Of a DNA stretch of 64,000 nt, positions 35,776 to 45,134 are shown piece after piece (the stretch's first letter is position 1; each line of letters opens with the position of its first letter). Both the position numbers and the translations under genes were made by a program. Source of the stretch: Sphingobacterium thalpophilum (GTDB taxonomy: Bacteria > Bacteroidota > Bacteroidia > Sphingobacteriales > Sphingobacteriaceae); contig NZ_CP151087.1 of NCBI RefSeq assembly GCF_038396785.1, positions 3,100,001 through 3,164,000 of the forward strand, in the 5' to 3' direction. Below the pieces are notes generated by a model that worked only from the letters and a program-made list of their open reading frames with translations, ran no database searches and had not been told where the DNA came from.

Positions 35776-37626
35776 TTAGAATAAGAAGTACCGTTGGGCC
35801 ATTGGAAGTTCCTTCAATGGTTCACAGGTCGCCAACACACCATCGACTGTTACTTCATAGGTTTCTGGATTAACGACGATATTTGGTGTTGCATGATTAT
35901 GGACCATATCTTTTTTCATCACCGTACGACATCCCTCCACAGGCAGACATTTACGCGACAAATTCAATTTTTGAATATTTCCGTTCTCCAAAGAAATTTT
36001 CGAAACGAAATTGAAGCATAGTTTTGAAACCGCTTTACCATAATTCCCAAACATTGGCCTATAAATGATTGGTTGTGGTGTCGGAATTGACGCATTGGCA
36101 TCCCCCATTTTAGCGCCCAAAATCATACCGCCTTTGATGATCAACTCGGGTTTTACACCAAATAATTCTGGTTTCCAAAGGATCAAATCGGCATACTTTC
36201 CTTTTTCAATCGAACCAATATATTGGTCAATACCATGTGCTTTAGCAGGGTTGATTGTAAATTTAGACACGTAACGTTTGACACGGAAGTTATCATTTTC
36301 TTTGCCTTGATCTTCAGCTAAAGGGCCGCGTTGGATTTTCATCTTATGGGCCGTTTGGAATGTACGGGAAATGACCTCTCCGACACGCCCCATCGCTTGG
36401 CTATCCGAACTCATAATTGAAAATACGCCCATGTCTTGCAAAATATCCTCGGCAGCGATTGTCTGTGGACGGATACGTGAATCAGCAAATGCCACATCTT
36501 CTTTCACATTTTTATCCAAGTGATGGCAGACCATCAGCATGTCCAAGTGTTCTTCAGCAGTATTTACCGTAAAAGGTTTTGTTGGATTGGTAGATGCAGG
36601 GAGGATATTGGGATACATGGCGATCTTAATAATATCCGGAGCGTGTCCACCTCCGGCTCCTTCCGTGTGAAAAGTATGGATTACACGACCATCTATCGCA
36701 GCAACAGTATCTTCCAAGAAACCGGCCTCATTCAGTGTGTCGGTATGGATCGCAACTTGTACATCGTATTTATCAGCAACTTTCAATGCCGCATCAATTG
36801 TTGCCGGAGTCGCTCCCCAATCTTCATGGATTTTCACGCCCAGTGCACCCGCTTCAATTTGTTCTTCGATAGGTTTAGTGGTCGACACGTTACCTTTTCC
36901 GAAAAAACCAACATTAATAGGAAGGTTTTCAAAAGCTTCAAACATACGCTCGATATACCACTTTCCTGAGGTCACTGTCGTTGCCAGTGTTCCATCTGCT
37001 GGTCCCGCACCGCCACCAATAAAAGTAGTTACACCAGAATATAGCGCTGTTTCAACCTGTTGCGGCGAGATAAAGTGAATGTGCGTATCAATACCGCCTG
37101 CAGTTAGGATATAGCCCGCTCCCCCATGCACTTCCGTAGAAGCACCGATGATCATGCCCTCGGTTACACCATCCTGTACATCTGGGTTTCCAGCTTTACC
37201 AATACCTACAATTTTACCATCCTTAATACCGATATCGCCTTTTACAATACCCCAGTGGTCAATGATAATGACATTAGTGATGCAAAAATCCAACACCCCC
37301 TCATCACGCAAGGCACGAGCCGATTGCCCCATACCATCGCGAATAGTTTTACCGCCACCAAATTTGTTCTCTTCTCCGTAAACATTGAAATCTTTTTCAA
37401 TTTCAATAAAAAGCTCTGTATCTGCCAGACGAACCTTATCTCCAGTGGTCGGTCCAAAAAGAGCCGCATATTTGTCTCTCGGGATATAAAGTTCCCCATC
37501 AACATATTTTACAGATGATTTATCTAAACCTAGTTTATCTAAACCAAGCGCATGTAGACCAACAGTAGTTCCCAACGTGGTGAGTCCTACAACTTTAATC
37601 CATTCGCGTCTATTCCATCCTCCCAT
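35776..37626 (-). CDS. ureC: Urease catalytic alpha subunit UreC with a twin-arginine-like N-terminal extension
   Basis: Nickel enzyme hydrolysing urea to ammonia and carbamate. 616 aa. Active-site residues seen: His182, His184, carbamylated Lys265, His294, His320, Cys367, His368 and Asp408, each exactly 48 positions later than in the Klebsiella enzyme. Thus the protein has 48 extra residues before the start of the normal subunit ([21 protein letters not shown]). Those begin [15 protein letters not shown] followed by a hydrophobic [13 protein letters not shown] stretch, a twin-arginine signal pattern (RR then W-I-K, then an uncharged h-region). Upstream ureB ends 2 nt earlier, so no shorter ATG is natural. 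If exported, urease would act in the periplasm. Confidence 0.97.
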   Translation of the reverse strand: MGGWNRREWIKVVGLTTLGTTVGLHALGLDKLGLDKSSVKYVDGELYIPRDKYAALFGPTTGDKVRLADTELFIEIEKDFNVYGEENKFGGGKTIRDGMGQSARALRDEGVLDFCITNVIIIDHWGIVKGDIGIKDGKIVGIGKAGNPDVQDGVTEGMIIGASTEVHGGAGYILTAGGIDTHIHFISPQQVETALYSGVTTFIGGGAGPADGTLATTVTSGKWYIERMFEAFENLPINVGFFGKGNVSTTKPIEEQIEAGALGVKIHEDWGATPATIDAALKVADKYDVQVAIHTDTLNEAGFLEDTVAAIDGRVIHTFHTEGAGGGHAPDIIKIAMYPNILPASTNPTKPFTVNTAEEHLDMLMVCHHLDKNVKEDVAFADSRIRPQTIAAEDILQDMGVFSIMSSDSQAMGRVGEVISRTFQTAHKMKIQRGPLAEDQGKENDNFRVKRYVSKFTINPAKAHGIDQYIGSIEKGKYADLILWKPELFGVKPELIIKGGMILGAKMGDANASIPTPQPIIYRPMFGNYGKAVSKLCFNFVSKISLENGNIQKLNLSRKCLPVEGCRTVMKKDMVHNHATPNIVVNPETYEVTVDGVLATCEPLKELPMAQRYFLF

Positions 37627-37628
37627 AG

Positions 37629-38009
37629 TTACTTCGATTGTCTGAATTTTAATTTTTTCATTTTATCAATGGCTTTGCTTTTCACCGATTGATCTGTATA
37701 CTTACCATTTGTCAATCCATTAAAACCGTGGATTTCCTTACTTCCGCCAAACTCAACCAGAACAACTGATTTTTGTTCCCCTGGTTCAAAACGAACAGCG
37801 GTACTGGCTGGAATATTCAAGCGCATCCCAAACGCTTTCTCTCTGTCGAAGGAAAGCAACTTGTTGGCTTCAAAGAAATGATAGTGTGAACCCACCTGAA
37901 TAGGTCGGTCACCTTCATTTTTCACAACGATGCTTGTGGTTCTGTGCCCAACATTAGCTTTGATTTCCTCTTTTTTTAAAATGTATTCTCCTGGAATCAT
38001 ATCATTCAA
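37629..38009 (-). CDS. ureB: Urease beta subunit UreB
   Basis: Structural subunit of the urease trimer of heterotrimers. 126 aa. Seen: [90 protein letters not shown] in segments (here abbreviated): [30 protein letters not shown] and RFEPGEQ. No signal peptide of its own. Sits 6 nt behind ureA and 2 nt ahead of ureC. Confidence 0.97.
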   Translation of the reverse strand: MNDMIPGEYILKKEEIKANVGHRTTSIVVKNEGDRPIQVGSHYHFFEANKLLSFDREKAFGMRLNIPASTAVRFEPGEQKSVVLVEFGGSKEIHGFNGLTNGKYTDQSVKSKAIDKMKKLKFRQSK

Positions 38010-38015
38010 TATTTA

Positions 38016-38318
38016 TTAACGAATAGGATCATGGACAGTCACCAATTTAGTACCGTCCGGAAAAGTAACTTCGATCTGAACATCATGGATCATTTCGGGC
38101 ACTCCTTCCATGACTTGGCTCCTTTTCAATAAAGTAGTACCATAAGACATTAAGTCCGCCACAGACCTTCCGTCCCTAGCCTCCTCCATGATCTGGGCAC
38201 TGATGTAAGCGATACACTCTGGATAATTTAATTTTACCCCGCGTTTCAATCGCTTAGCCGCCAATTCGCCGGCCAAATGCAACAGCAGCTTTTCTGTTTC
38301 TCTCGGTGTTAAACGCAT
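38016..38318 (-). CDS. ureA: Urease gamma subunit UreA
   Basis: Smallest urease subunit, 100 aa from ATG 38318 ([20 protein letters not shown]). Seen: [65 protein letters not shown], the full family pattern. I reject the longer frame from 38387, which would overlap the porin gene. No signal peptide. Confidence 0.97.
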   Translation of the reverse strand: MRLTPRETEKLLLHLAGELAAKRLKRGVKLNYPECIAYISAQIMEEARDGRSVADLMSYGTTLLKRSQVMEGVPEMIHDVQIEVTFPDGTKLVTVHDPIR

Positions 38319-38355
38319 AAAAAAATAGTTATTTGTTAATTTGTTAAAGGAATTA

Positions 38356-39546
38356 TTATAAAACTGGAATGGTAAAATATGCCCCAAAGGCTAAGCGGTT
38401 GTACTGACTCTTGGCCATATCCATATAGCCCTTATAGTTTACGGTGTTACCGACGTAACCTAGATAGAACCGAAGATCCTGGTTATGAAACGGCTTATGT
38501 TGCAAAGCTGCAAAATAGGTCCAGTTTTGGCGAAAATTCTTGCCGAGTTGCTTATCATCCCGCGATCCCGCAATCTCATAGCCCCCTTTCAACGCCAGCT
38601 CCCATTTTTTACTCAAAAATTGATCATAGCGCAGTATGGCAGAGCTGTAGTTTACATCTTTGGCCAATACACGGTTCTCGCCAGTTCGACCATAAAATTC
38701 GTTGATCGCAGAAGATGCAATCATTGCATGATCGACAGCAAGATAAGAGTACTGTAAATCAAGATATAGCATCTGCTTTGCTGTTTTGAATTTATTCGCT
38801 AATGAAATGGCATGATTGGTATGTCCCTTTGCGAACTGAGCGATGTTGTAAGACCATTTCGTATTAAAACGTTTGTCCATAAATGCACCCACCCATGTGA
38901 AATAGGCTCCCATAGGCACAGTAGAGCGTTCCAAATCACCTACAGCAAAACCATTTTTTGTATGAAGCTCCATAAAACTATCATTGGTTGTGTTGTAAAC
39001 TTGGGCATGCAACGAATGATTCGGGTTGACTTCATAGGATAACATTCCTCCGACGACGAAGAGATTCAATATACGGTCTACATAGTCTGTGAACTTATAT
39101 TCGTAAATTGGGTTATTTTCGAACTCATAACTCCCGACCATTGCACTTTGTTTACCGGCCGTAACAGACCATTTGAGATCCTTGCCAAACTTGTACTTAA
39201 TATAAGCCATATCCAAGGCACGCGATCCATTATCCTGACTCGTTGGAGCAAATGACCTATTGAGGCGAAAACGTACTTTATAGGATAATCGATCATTGTA
39301 TTCCCCGCTCATCAGAATACGGGCGTCATCAAGGTTTGCTTTTGCTTGAGAAGCACCCTCGCCATTGTCCGTTTGCAGACCTGCTCTTAACAGGACATCC
39401 AATTGAAATGATTTTGCTCTCGCGGGTTCTTTCAGTAGCAAGCTGCTTCTCTGTGCCTGAACAGAGTCCGTTTGGACCTGCTCCTGCGCATGCAATGATG
39501 CTACGCCAATCCCAAGTGTTGTAAAAAGTAAACGTGTTTTTTTCAT
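38356..39546 (-). CDS. Outer-membrane porin linked to the urease operon
   Basis: 396 aa from ATG 39546 ([21 protein letters not shown]) with a signal peptide ending SLHAQ. The rest is a beta-barrel pattern with alternating aromatic strands (for example [44 protein letters not shown]) ending in [11 protein letters not shown]. It resembles the phosphate-selective porin O/P type. Transcribed just before ureA with a 37-nt gap, which suggests that it serves urea or nickel entry to the periplasm. That role is inference. The longer frame from 39630 lies within the intergenic region. Confidence 0.8.
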   Translation of the reverse strand: MKKTRLLFTTLGIGVASLHAQEQVQTDSVQAQRSSLLLKEPARAKSFQLDVLLRAGLQTDNGEGASQAKANLDDARILMSGEYNDRLSYKVRFRLNRSFAPTSQDNGSRALDMAYIKYKFGKDLKWSVTAGKQSAMVGSYEFENNPIYEYKFTDYVDRILNLFVVGGMLSYEVNPNHSLHAQVYNTTNDSFMELHTKNGFAVGDLERSTVPMGAYFTWVGAFMDKRFNTKWSYNIAQFAKGHTNHAISLANKFKTAKQMLYLDLQYSYLAVDHAMIASSAINEFYGRTGENRVLAKDVNYSSAILRYDQFLSKKWELALKGGYEIAGSRDDKQLGKNFRQNWTYFAALQHKPFHNQDLRFYLGYVGNTVNYKGYMDMAKSQYNRLAFGAYFTIPVL

Positions 39547-39634
39547 CCTTATAGTGTATTCCTCTAGGGTAAAGAAGCCATCCCGCGGTTTCAAAACAGA
39601 ATTCGATTCAAAACAACAAGATAGATCCATGCTT

Positions 39635-39701
39635 TATACTTATCTCCGGTACAAGTATATCACAGCCACCTAAAAATGGAATAAGGATGAGATTAAAATG
39701 A
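39635..39701. promoter_or_regulatory. Candidate regulator sites ahead of the porin-urease operon
   Basis: The 157-nt gap between the sensor kinase and the porin holds an inverted repeat TATACTT (39635-39641) / AAGTATA (39653-39659) and two direct repeats ATAAGGATGA (39681-39690) and ATTAAAATGA (39692-39701) with 11-nt spacing, the usual spacing of OmpR-type response-regulator sites. No clear -7 box is recognised. Confidence 0.35.
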
Positions 39702-39703
39702 AA

Positions 39704-41086
39704 TTAGAAAGGAGTTTTTGGAATTGTAACAACGACCAAAGTGCCTTGACCTTCCGTTGAATGGAGGAGCAATTCAGCACCATGGAGGTCAAAGATATTT
39801 TTGGCTAAAACAAGCCCCAAACCATTGCCATAGATATCACCGACATTAGAAGCGCGGTAAAAAGAGGTAAAAATATGTGGCTGGTCTTTTTTAGGAATAC
39901 CGATCCCTTGATCAAACACTTTTATCGTAATATTTTTGCTATCGCTACTTATTGCTACGCCAACCTGCAGTCCATTGCCGTACTTAAATGCGTTTGAAAT
40001 AATATTGCTAAAGGCAATAAAAAACAGATCCGGATTCGCCAAAACCGTAAGTTCATCACTATCTTCCGGGATTTCCGTTAGATCAAAAGAAAGCTTGAGG
40101 TCCTTATGAATACTTTTTTCAGCTTTATAAATTTCATAGAGTAACTCGTCAATTCGAATAATTTCTTTATTGTCCACCTCCCCCTTGAAACCCATGCGAG
40201 ATAGCTGCAAAAGATTATTGATAATCAACTCCATTTTATCCGCATATTTTGCGATAGTCTCCAGGGAATAATAGGCTTCATGCTCTTTCGACAAGAGCTG
40301 TTGCGCCAATTCGGCTTCTCCCCCAATAATTGTAAGTGGGGTTTTTAGCGAATGTGAGGCATTTCCGATAAAACTCTGTTGCGATTGAACCGAAATATCC
40401 AATCGGTTAAGCATTGAATTTAGGTTTGCAATCAAAACACCCAATTCATCTTTGCTATTACTGAATTTACTGAACAGGCGATGGTCTAAATGGGCGATAT
40501 CAACTTTATCTAAATCATTGTTGATATCTTTAATAGGTTTCAATAATCGGTCAGCAAAGTAAAAAGACATGAGTACGATTAAAAAAATCGCCAAAATCCC
40601 ACCTGTGATCAGTGTCCGATCCAATTGACGCTGTTCCTCATGACCGTAATCATCGATCCCTTCCGATACAACAATCAAATTCTCGTGGTGAAGATGATCT
40701 TGAAAGAATACCGCTACAAAAGCAGTCTTACCATGCATGTATCTTCCCTTTCCATGGCGAATTACGTCGGTATAGAATGTTTCGGGCATGGGCAACTCAG
40801 GCCGCATTTGAACACGATCACTTCCTTTAACAACACGAATAAGATGGTCTGTTCCCTCAGATAACTGTTTCAGGTATTTACGTTTTACCTGAATATAGAG
40901 CGCTCTATTTTCATCCTTCTGATGGACGATGTGATCTCCAACAATCACGGCATTCTCTTCTAGCCGATGAAAAAATTTAGTTTGCAGACTGTCGTACGTG
41001 AAATAAGACACATAAATGGCAAAAACAACAAGCAGCAGGGTACTGATGATCGAAAATAGAAGAACTATTTTGGTCCTAATTTTCAT
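39704..41086 (-). CDS. Two-component sensor histidine kinase
   Basis: 460-aa membrane kinase. Two transmembrane segments at about residues 8-28 and 159-177 enclose a periplasmic sensor region (30-158) with a histidine-rich stretch (HGKGRYMHGK and QDHLHHEN) that might bind a metal. HAMP follows, then the HisKA box NASHSLKTPLT with the phospho-His245, N box NIISNAFKYG, and G boxes DQGIGIPKKD and NGLGLVLAKN. Overlaps the response regulator gene by 11 nt. Its place just upstream of the porin-urease operon on the same strand suggests control of it, but this needs testing. Confidence 0.94.
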   Translation of the reverse strand: MKIRTKIVLLFSIISTLLLVVFAIYVSYFTYDSLQTKFFHRLEENAVIVGDHIVHQKDENRALYIQVKRKYLKQLSEGTDHLIRVVKGSDRVQMRPELPMPETFYTDVIRHGKGRYMHGKTAFVAVFFQDHLHHENLIVVSEGIDDYGHEEQRQLDRTLITGGILAIFLIVLMSFYFADRLLKPIKDINNDLDKVDIAHLDHRLFSKFSNSKDELGVLIANLNSMLNRLDISVQSQQSFIGNASHSLKTPLTIIGGEAELAQQLLSKEHEAYYSLETIAKYADKMELIINNLLQLSRMGFKGEVDNKEIIRIDELLYEIYKAEKSIHKDLKLSFDLTEIPEDSDELTVLANPDLFFIAFSNIISNAFKYGNGLQVGVAISSDSKNITIKVFDQGIGIPKKDQPHIFTSFYRASNVGDIYGNGLGLVLAKNIFDLHGAELLLHSTEGQGTLVVVTIPKTPF

Positions 41087-41756
41087 GACGGATTACATAG
41101 CCCATACCAATCACTGTATGGATAAGTTTACGCGAAAATTGTTTATCGATCTTTTTCCGCAGGTAATTCACATATACGTCAACAACATTGGTACTTAAGT
41201 CAACATCCATACCCCATACTTCCTCCAGGATATCGATCCGGCTCAATACCTTATTTCGATTGAGCATTAAAAATTCAAGTAGACGAAATTCAGTAGCGGT
41301 AAGAATAATAGGAGAATTGGCACGTTGAACCGATTTGCTGTCTCTATCCAATTGAACATCGTCAAATACCAATATATTTTTCTGCTCGGTCACTGTTTTG
41401 GATTTGCGGCTGTAGCGGCTGATTCGAGCCTTTAATTCCTCTAAACGGAAGGGCTTCGTCAAGTAATCATCCGCATCCCTGTCAAATGCCTCGACGATGT
41501 CCTCTGTTTGATTTAATGCCGTCAAGATAATAATAGGGACTTCGTTGTTTGACATCCGAATGTTTTTACAGACATCCAAACCATTCATACCAGGCAACAT
41601 TACATCCAACAGGATGAGGTCATAATGATTCAATCCCGCCATTTTTAGACCAGTATAACCGTCCATAGCAATACTAATATGATAGCCTTCTTCTTTTAAG
41701 CCTCTTTCGATCAATGATATGACGGATGGTTCATCCTCTATTAGTAATAGTTCCAC
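41076..41756 (-). CDS. OmpR-family response regulator
   Basis: 226-aa regulator with an N-terminal receiver (acidic pair near residues 7-9, phospho-acceptor Asp51 in LILLDVMLPGMNG, Lys in DYLTKPF) and a C-terminal winged helix from about residue 125 (TATEFRLLEFLMLNRNKVLSR...TNVVDVYVNYLRKKID). Pairs with the kinase that follows. The 403-nt upstream gap (41757-42159) contains a GNRA-type hairpin but no gene that I can support. Confidence 0.95.
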   Translation of the reverse strand: MELLLIEDEPSVISLIERGLKEEGYHISIAMDGYTGLKMAGLNHYDLILLDVMLPGMNGLDVCKNIRMSNNEVPIIILTALNQTEDIVEAFDRDADDYLTKPFRLEELKARISRYSRKSKTVTEQKNILVFDDVQLDRDSKSVQRANSPIILTATEFRLLEFLMLNRNKVLSRIDILEEVWGMDVDLSTNVVDVYVNYLRKKIDKQFSRKLIHTVIGMGYVIRHEN

Positions 41757-41955
41757 AGGTATCTTTTTTAAACAGTAAAAAATTCGAGGTTTGTAAAATA
41801 CAAAATTAACATGTCACCTTTTTTCAAAAAGCTACATTCTTAAATTATTTTCGCTTTTTCTTGACGATTATATGATAATAACACATAAAATAAGTATAAA
41901 AACACATCCACCCTCAAGATCCCTTAACCACCGCCATGACATCAATTTACTTCAA

Positions 41956-41975
41956 GTGGTATAGCGATATACCGC
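41956..41975. other. Hairpin with GCGA tetraloop in the regulator upstream gap
   Basis: GTGGTATA-GCGA-TATACCGC has an 8-bp stem with one G-T wobble and a GNRA tetraloop. No T run follows. Could be part of a 5' untranslated region or an operator. Confidence 0.3.
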
Positions 41976-42134
41976 AACTCAAAACCTCTACTTAAAAGAA
42001 TCAGACTATTCTTAACACTTGAAACTTAGTACAGACCAAAAATCGGTTTTAAACAACCAAATACAATAATATCTATTTTTGAAAGAATTTCCACAAACAA
42101 CGAAAGATTATTTCAAAAATCAATCGAATTTCAA

Positions 42135-42142
42135 TATTTTTG
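42135..42142 (+). promoter_or_regulatory. -7 box for the WG-repeat gene
   Basis: TATTTTTG lies 17 nt before the ATG at 42160. Confidence 0.5.
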
Positions 42143-42159
42143 CAGCTTAAAATCACACA

Positions 42160-43563
42160 ATGAAACAATTTATCCTTTGTTTACAGTTGGCGTTTTTACT
42201 CCTTATCGGACAAGGACACGCTCAGCAAAAGCTATATAAAATTTCATATCAATTTGCTGATCCTGAAACGGGAACCGATACCGCATCTTCAGAATTCATC
42301 AAAATATTGGCTGGAAATAATGAAGCATTAATGCAGGCCTTCATCACCAAAGACCAGATGCGCATTGAAAGTTTATTATTTGGAAAATCGATACAGATCA
42401 GCAATATCCACGAAGGCAGCTCTTTTCTACTAGATGAAATAAATAAAACCTATACTGCAACAGAGCTGGCCACGGGCAAACTCATTGAGACTTTCGCAAA
42501 CGAAGGCGATAATTATGCCTATTCAGGGGATTTTGAGATCAGCTTAATTCCTAATCAAAAGAAAATAATTGCAGGAATCACCTGCGAAAAAGCAACATTC
42601 AATCTAACAGGTAGTCAAGATCCACAAACGGAAATTACCGTTTGGTATGCACCCAAATTACCAAAGTTATACTGGGGCACTTACGATTATCTCGAAAAAG
42701 TACCTGGGGCAGCGCTCTATATCGGATCGGCGGGTTTAGGAATTCAGGCCACTAAAGTCGAAGAGATACCATTCGACCAATCGCTCTTTGAAGTCCCAGC
42801 AGATTACGAAGAAGGTGAAGTTACAGACGAAGCTGTAGATTCCACGTTAAACGACCATCTATCTTGGTATCAAGATTCCAGCACATCATATTTTGGTGTA
42901 CAGGACAGCTTAGGAAACAAATTAACACCAGCAAAATATACGGCAATATATAGCTATGTAGGAGACTATGCCATCGTAAACGATGCAGCGCAAATGTTTG
43001 GCTTGATAGATCTCCATGGCAAAGAAGTTATTCCATGTCAATACGAATCGCTCAGTTTAGAAACCGAAGGCGGTCCTGTGGTTTATATGAGCGATCTTAA
43101 GTATGGACTTCTGGATACAAACGGTAAAATATTGCTGAAGGAGAAGTATGAATTTATTTCAGTACCTAGCCCAGCATACGCACTTTTTACGGAAGGAGAA
43201 TACACGGGTATTATTGATCAAAAAGGCACCGTTTTACTTCCTGCCAAATATGAGACTATTTCAGATTATCGCGATAATCTCGCGTTAGTTATAGTAAACC
43301 AATCCTACCAGCTTATTAATAAAACGGGGCACAATCAACTTAAGACGGACTATGAATTTCTGTCTTTTGCAGGAGAGAAACTTCTTCTGGCCTTTAAAGA
43401 CGACAAGTACGGATACATTGATTACACAGGAAAAGTCGTGGTCCCAATTAAATTTCAGAATGCCCAAGCTTTTGAAAACGGGCTAGCGCTTGTAACGGAG
43501 GATCTAGAGAATTTTTACTATATTGACGCAAAAGGGAAGTTTATCAAGAAATATGAAGAGTAA
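42160..43563 (+). CDS. Secreted protein with WG repeats
   Basis: 467 aa with signal peptide (MKQFILCLQLAFLLLIGQGHAQ). Residues 25-215 resemble the DUF4412/GLPGLI-type secreted domain of Bacteroidota (KIIAGITCEKATFNL, ITVWYAPKLP). Residues 240-467 hold at least five WG-type beta repeats, each about 50 aa (FGLIDLHGKEVIP, YGLLDTNGKILL, GIIDQKGTVLLP, LINKTGH, YGYIDYTGKVVVP). WG repeats are thought to bind ligands or proteins, function unknown. Stop overlaps the next gene by 11 nt, indicating co-expression. Confidence 0.75.
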   Translation: MKQFILCLQLAFLLLIGQGHAQQKLYKISYQFADPETGTDTASSEFIKILAGNNEALMQAFITKDQMRIESLLFGKSIQISNIHEGSSFLLDEINKTYTATELATGKLIETFANEGDNYAYSGDFEISLIPNQKKIIAGITCEKATFNLTGSQDPQTEITVWYAPKLPKLYWGTYDYLEKVPGAALYIGSAGLGIQATKVEEIPFDQSLFEVPADYEEGEVTDEAVDSTLNDHLSWYQDSSTSYFGVQDSLGNKLTPAKYTAIYSYVGDYAIVNDAAQMFGLIDLHGKEVIPCQYESLSLETEGGPVVYMSDLKYGLLDTNGKILLKEKYEFISVPSPAYALFTEGEYTGIIDQKGTVLLPAKYETISDYRDNLALVIVNQSYQLINKTGHNQLKTDYEFLSFAGEKLLLAFKDDKYGYIDYTGKVVVPIKFQNAQAFENGLALVTEDLENFYYIDAKGKFIKKYEE

Positions 43564-43993
43564 TCCACAGACATTCCACTTGTCGACATTGCATCGTGGA
43601 AAATACATGTTAATCTTGCTGGTTTCAATCTTTTTGATCGGAATGGTCATGTCTAAAGTTCCCATACAAGAAATTCTCAAGATTATTGTTGCTCTTTTAA
43701 TGATCCCTTTAGCACTGTATTTGGCCATAAAGTGTTCGACTTTATCATCGACTTGGGTCTTGGACGAAAATACACTGCAGATAAGCAATGCTAAAAAAAC
43801 AATCGTTTTCCCTCTGAATAATATTTCTCATATCAGGAATCTTAAACGTTCTGGCGGAAACCTGATCATTATCAACCAAAACAAAGGACCGGCTTTTCGT
43901 ACTTGGCGCAACAAATTGTTTCAAAAAGAAGATGATCTTCCTCTGCTAACCGAAGCCTTAAAGACCGCAGACATCGAATATTACGACCTATAA
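43553..43993 (+). CDS. Small membrane protein with PH-like cytoplasmic domain
   Basis: 146 aa from ATG 43553 (MKSNPQTFHL), starting inside the last codons of the WG-repeat gene. Two hydrophobic segments, about residues 21-37 (ILLVSIFLIGMVMS) and 44-62, then a beta-rich domain (TWVLDENTLQISNAKKTIVFPLNNISHI) like the PH-domain family of membrane proteins. Function unknown. ATG 43523 would increase the overlap and is less likely. Confidence 0.65.
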   Translation: MKSNPQTFHLSTLHRGKYMLILLVSIFLIGMVMSKVPIQEILKIIVALLMIPLALYLAIKCSTLSSTWVLDENTLQISNAKKTIVFPLNNISHIRNLKRSGGNLIIINQNKGPAFRTWRNKLFQKEDDLPLLTEALKTADIEYYDL

Positions 43994-44045
43994 ATTCTTT
44001 CTTCCTTCGGTAACATTTGTTACAGGCTTTTGCAAAGGCAGTATG

Positions 44046-44053
44046 TACCTTTG
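44046..44053 (+). promoter_or_regulatory. -7 box for the sulfur cassette
   Basis: TACCTTTG lies 23 nt before the ATG at 44077 and would fall inside the longer frame that starts at 44017, so 44077 is the better start. Confidence 0.5.
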
Positions 44054-44076
44054 TAACATCACTTAAGAACATTGTT

Positions 44077-44637
44077 ATGCTATTGGAATACATTAAACAA
44101 CCGTGGCCCTGGTATATTTCAGGACCTTTAATTGCGCTGGTCATGTACCTGTTGCTCAAACAGGGGAAGGATTTTGGCATGTCCAATAATCTACGCACCA
44201 TGTGTACTGTATTAGGTGCCGGAAAAACTTCCTCTTTTTTCAGATTCGATTGGAAGACCCAATCATGGAATTTATTGGTGGTACTCGGGACAGCCATTGG
44301 CGGTTTTATTGCACATCATTTTCTGAGCGATGGCGCTGCAAGCCAGATTAATCCCAAAAGTATTGCCGACCTAAAAGAGCTGGGTATTATCGACCAGCTA
44401 CAAGGCTACCTTCCTGAATCCATTTTCGTTTTCGACGGATCTTTGTTTCAGTTTCTAATTTTAAGTATTGGCGGTGTATTGATTGGATTTGGAACACGCT
44501 ATGCTGGTGGATGTTCATCAGGCCATGCTATTTCTGGGCTTAGCAATTTTCAGCTTCCTTCTTTGATTGCCGTTATAGGTTTCTTCCTAGGCGGGATCAT
44601 CATGGTTCATTTTTTATTCCCACTAATTTTCGCATAA
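44077..44637 (+). CDS. YeeE/YedE-type sulfur transporter, half-size subunit 1
   Basis: 186 aa from ATG 44077 with about 4-5 membrane segments. Seen: FGMSNNLRTMC, the motif GTRYAGGCSSGHAISG with the conserved cysteine, and LIAVIGFFLGGIIMVH. The YeeE/YedE (TsuA) family moves thiosulfate or other sulfur species through a cysteine-lined path. Full-length members have both halves fused; here the second half is the next gene, with the ATG starting directly after this stop codon. Confidence 0.85.
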   Translation: MLLEYIKQPWPWYISGPLIALVMYLLLKQGKDFGMSNNLRTMCTVLGAGKTSSFFRFDWKTQSWNLLVVLGTAIGGFIAHHFLSDGAASQINPKSIADLKELGIIDQLQGYLPESIFVFDGSLFQFLILSIGGVLIGFGTRYAGGCSSGHAISGLSNFQLPSLIAVIGFFLGGIIMVHFLFPLIFA

Positions 44638-45051
44638 ATGAAAGCACTAAAATTTATTTTCATCGGTATATTGTTTGGAATCATCTTATACAAATCGGAG
44701 GCCGCGTCATGGTATAGAATCTACGAAATGTTTCAATTTCGTTCCTTTCATATGTATGGCATCATCGGTACAGCACTGACCACAGCAATTATAATCGTAC
44801 AGATCATCAAGAGAAAGCGAATCAAAGATAGTAACGGGATGCAAATAGCATTCTATGACAAAGACAAAAGTATTACACGATACCTGGTCGGAGGAACAAT
44901 CTTTGGTTTAGGATGGGCATTGACAGGTGCGTGTCCGGGCCCCATGTTTGCCCTAATCGGTGCCGGTTATTGGACTATTGGAATCGTCCTTCTTTTTGCT
45001 TTGTTAGGTACTTGGCTTTATGGGCTGTTGCGCAATAAGTTGCCGCATTAA
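44638..45051 (+). CDS. YeeE/YedE-type sulfur transporter, half-size subunit 2 (DUF6691-like)
   Basis: 137 aa with about four membrane segments. Seen: LVGGTIFGLGWALTGACPGPMFALIGAG, the second cysteine motif of the family (GACPGP). Starts at the base after the previous stop (TAA then ATG), so expression is coupled. The two halves most likely form one transporter. Confidence 0.85.
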   Translation: MKALKFIFIGILFGIILYKSEAASWYRIYEMFQFRSFHMYGIIGTALTTAIIIVQIIKRKRIKDSNGMQIAFYDKDKSITRYLVGGTIFGLGWALTGACPGPMFALIGAGYWTIGIVLLFALLGTWLYGLLRNKLPH

Positions 45052-45134
45052 GTTGAACAGACTTTGTTATGAAACTAACTCATATATCCGAAATCTGAGG
45101 CCTGTACCTGGAGTTTAAATTTTAGAAAGAGAAC

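Noticed and set aside
36520..36969. 149-codon frame opposite ureC
   Set aside because: Antisense to conserved catalytic sequence; not supported by any family feature.
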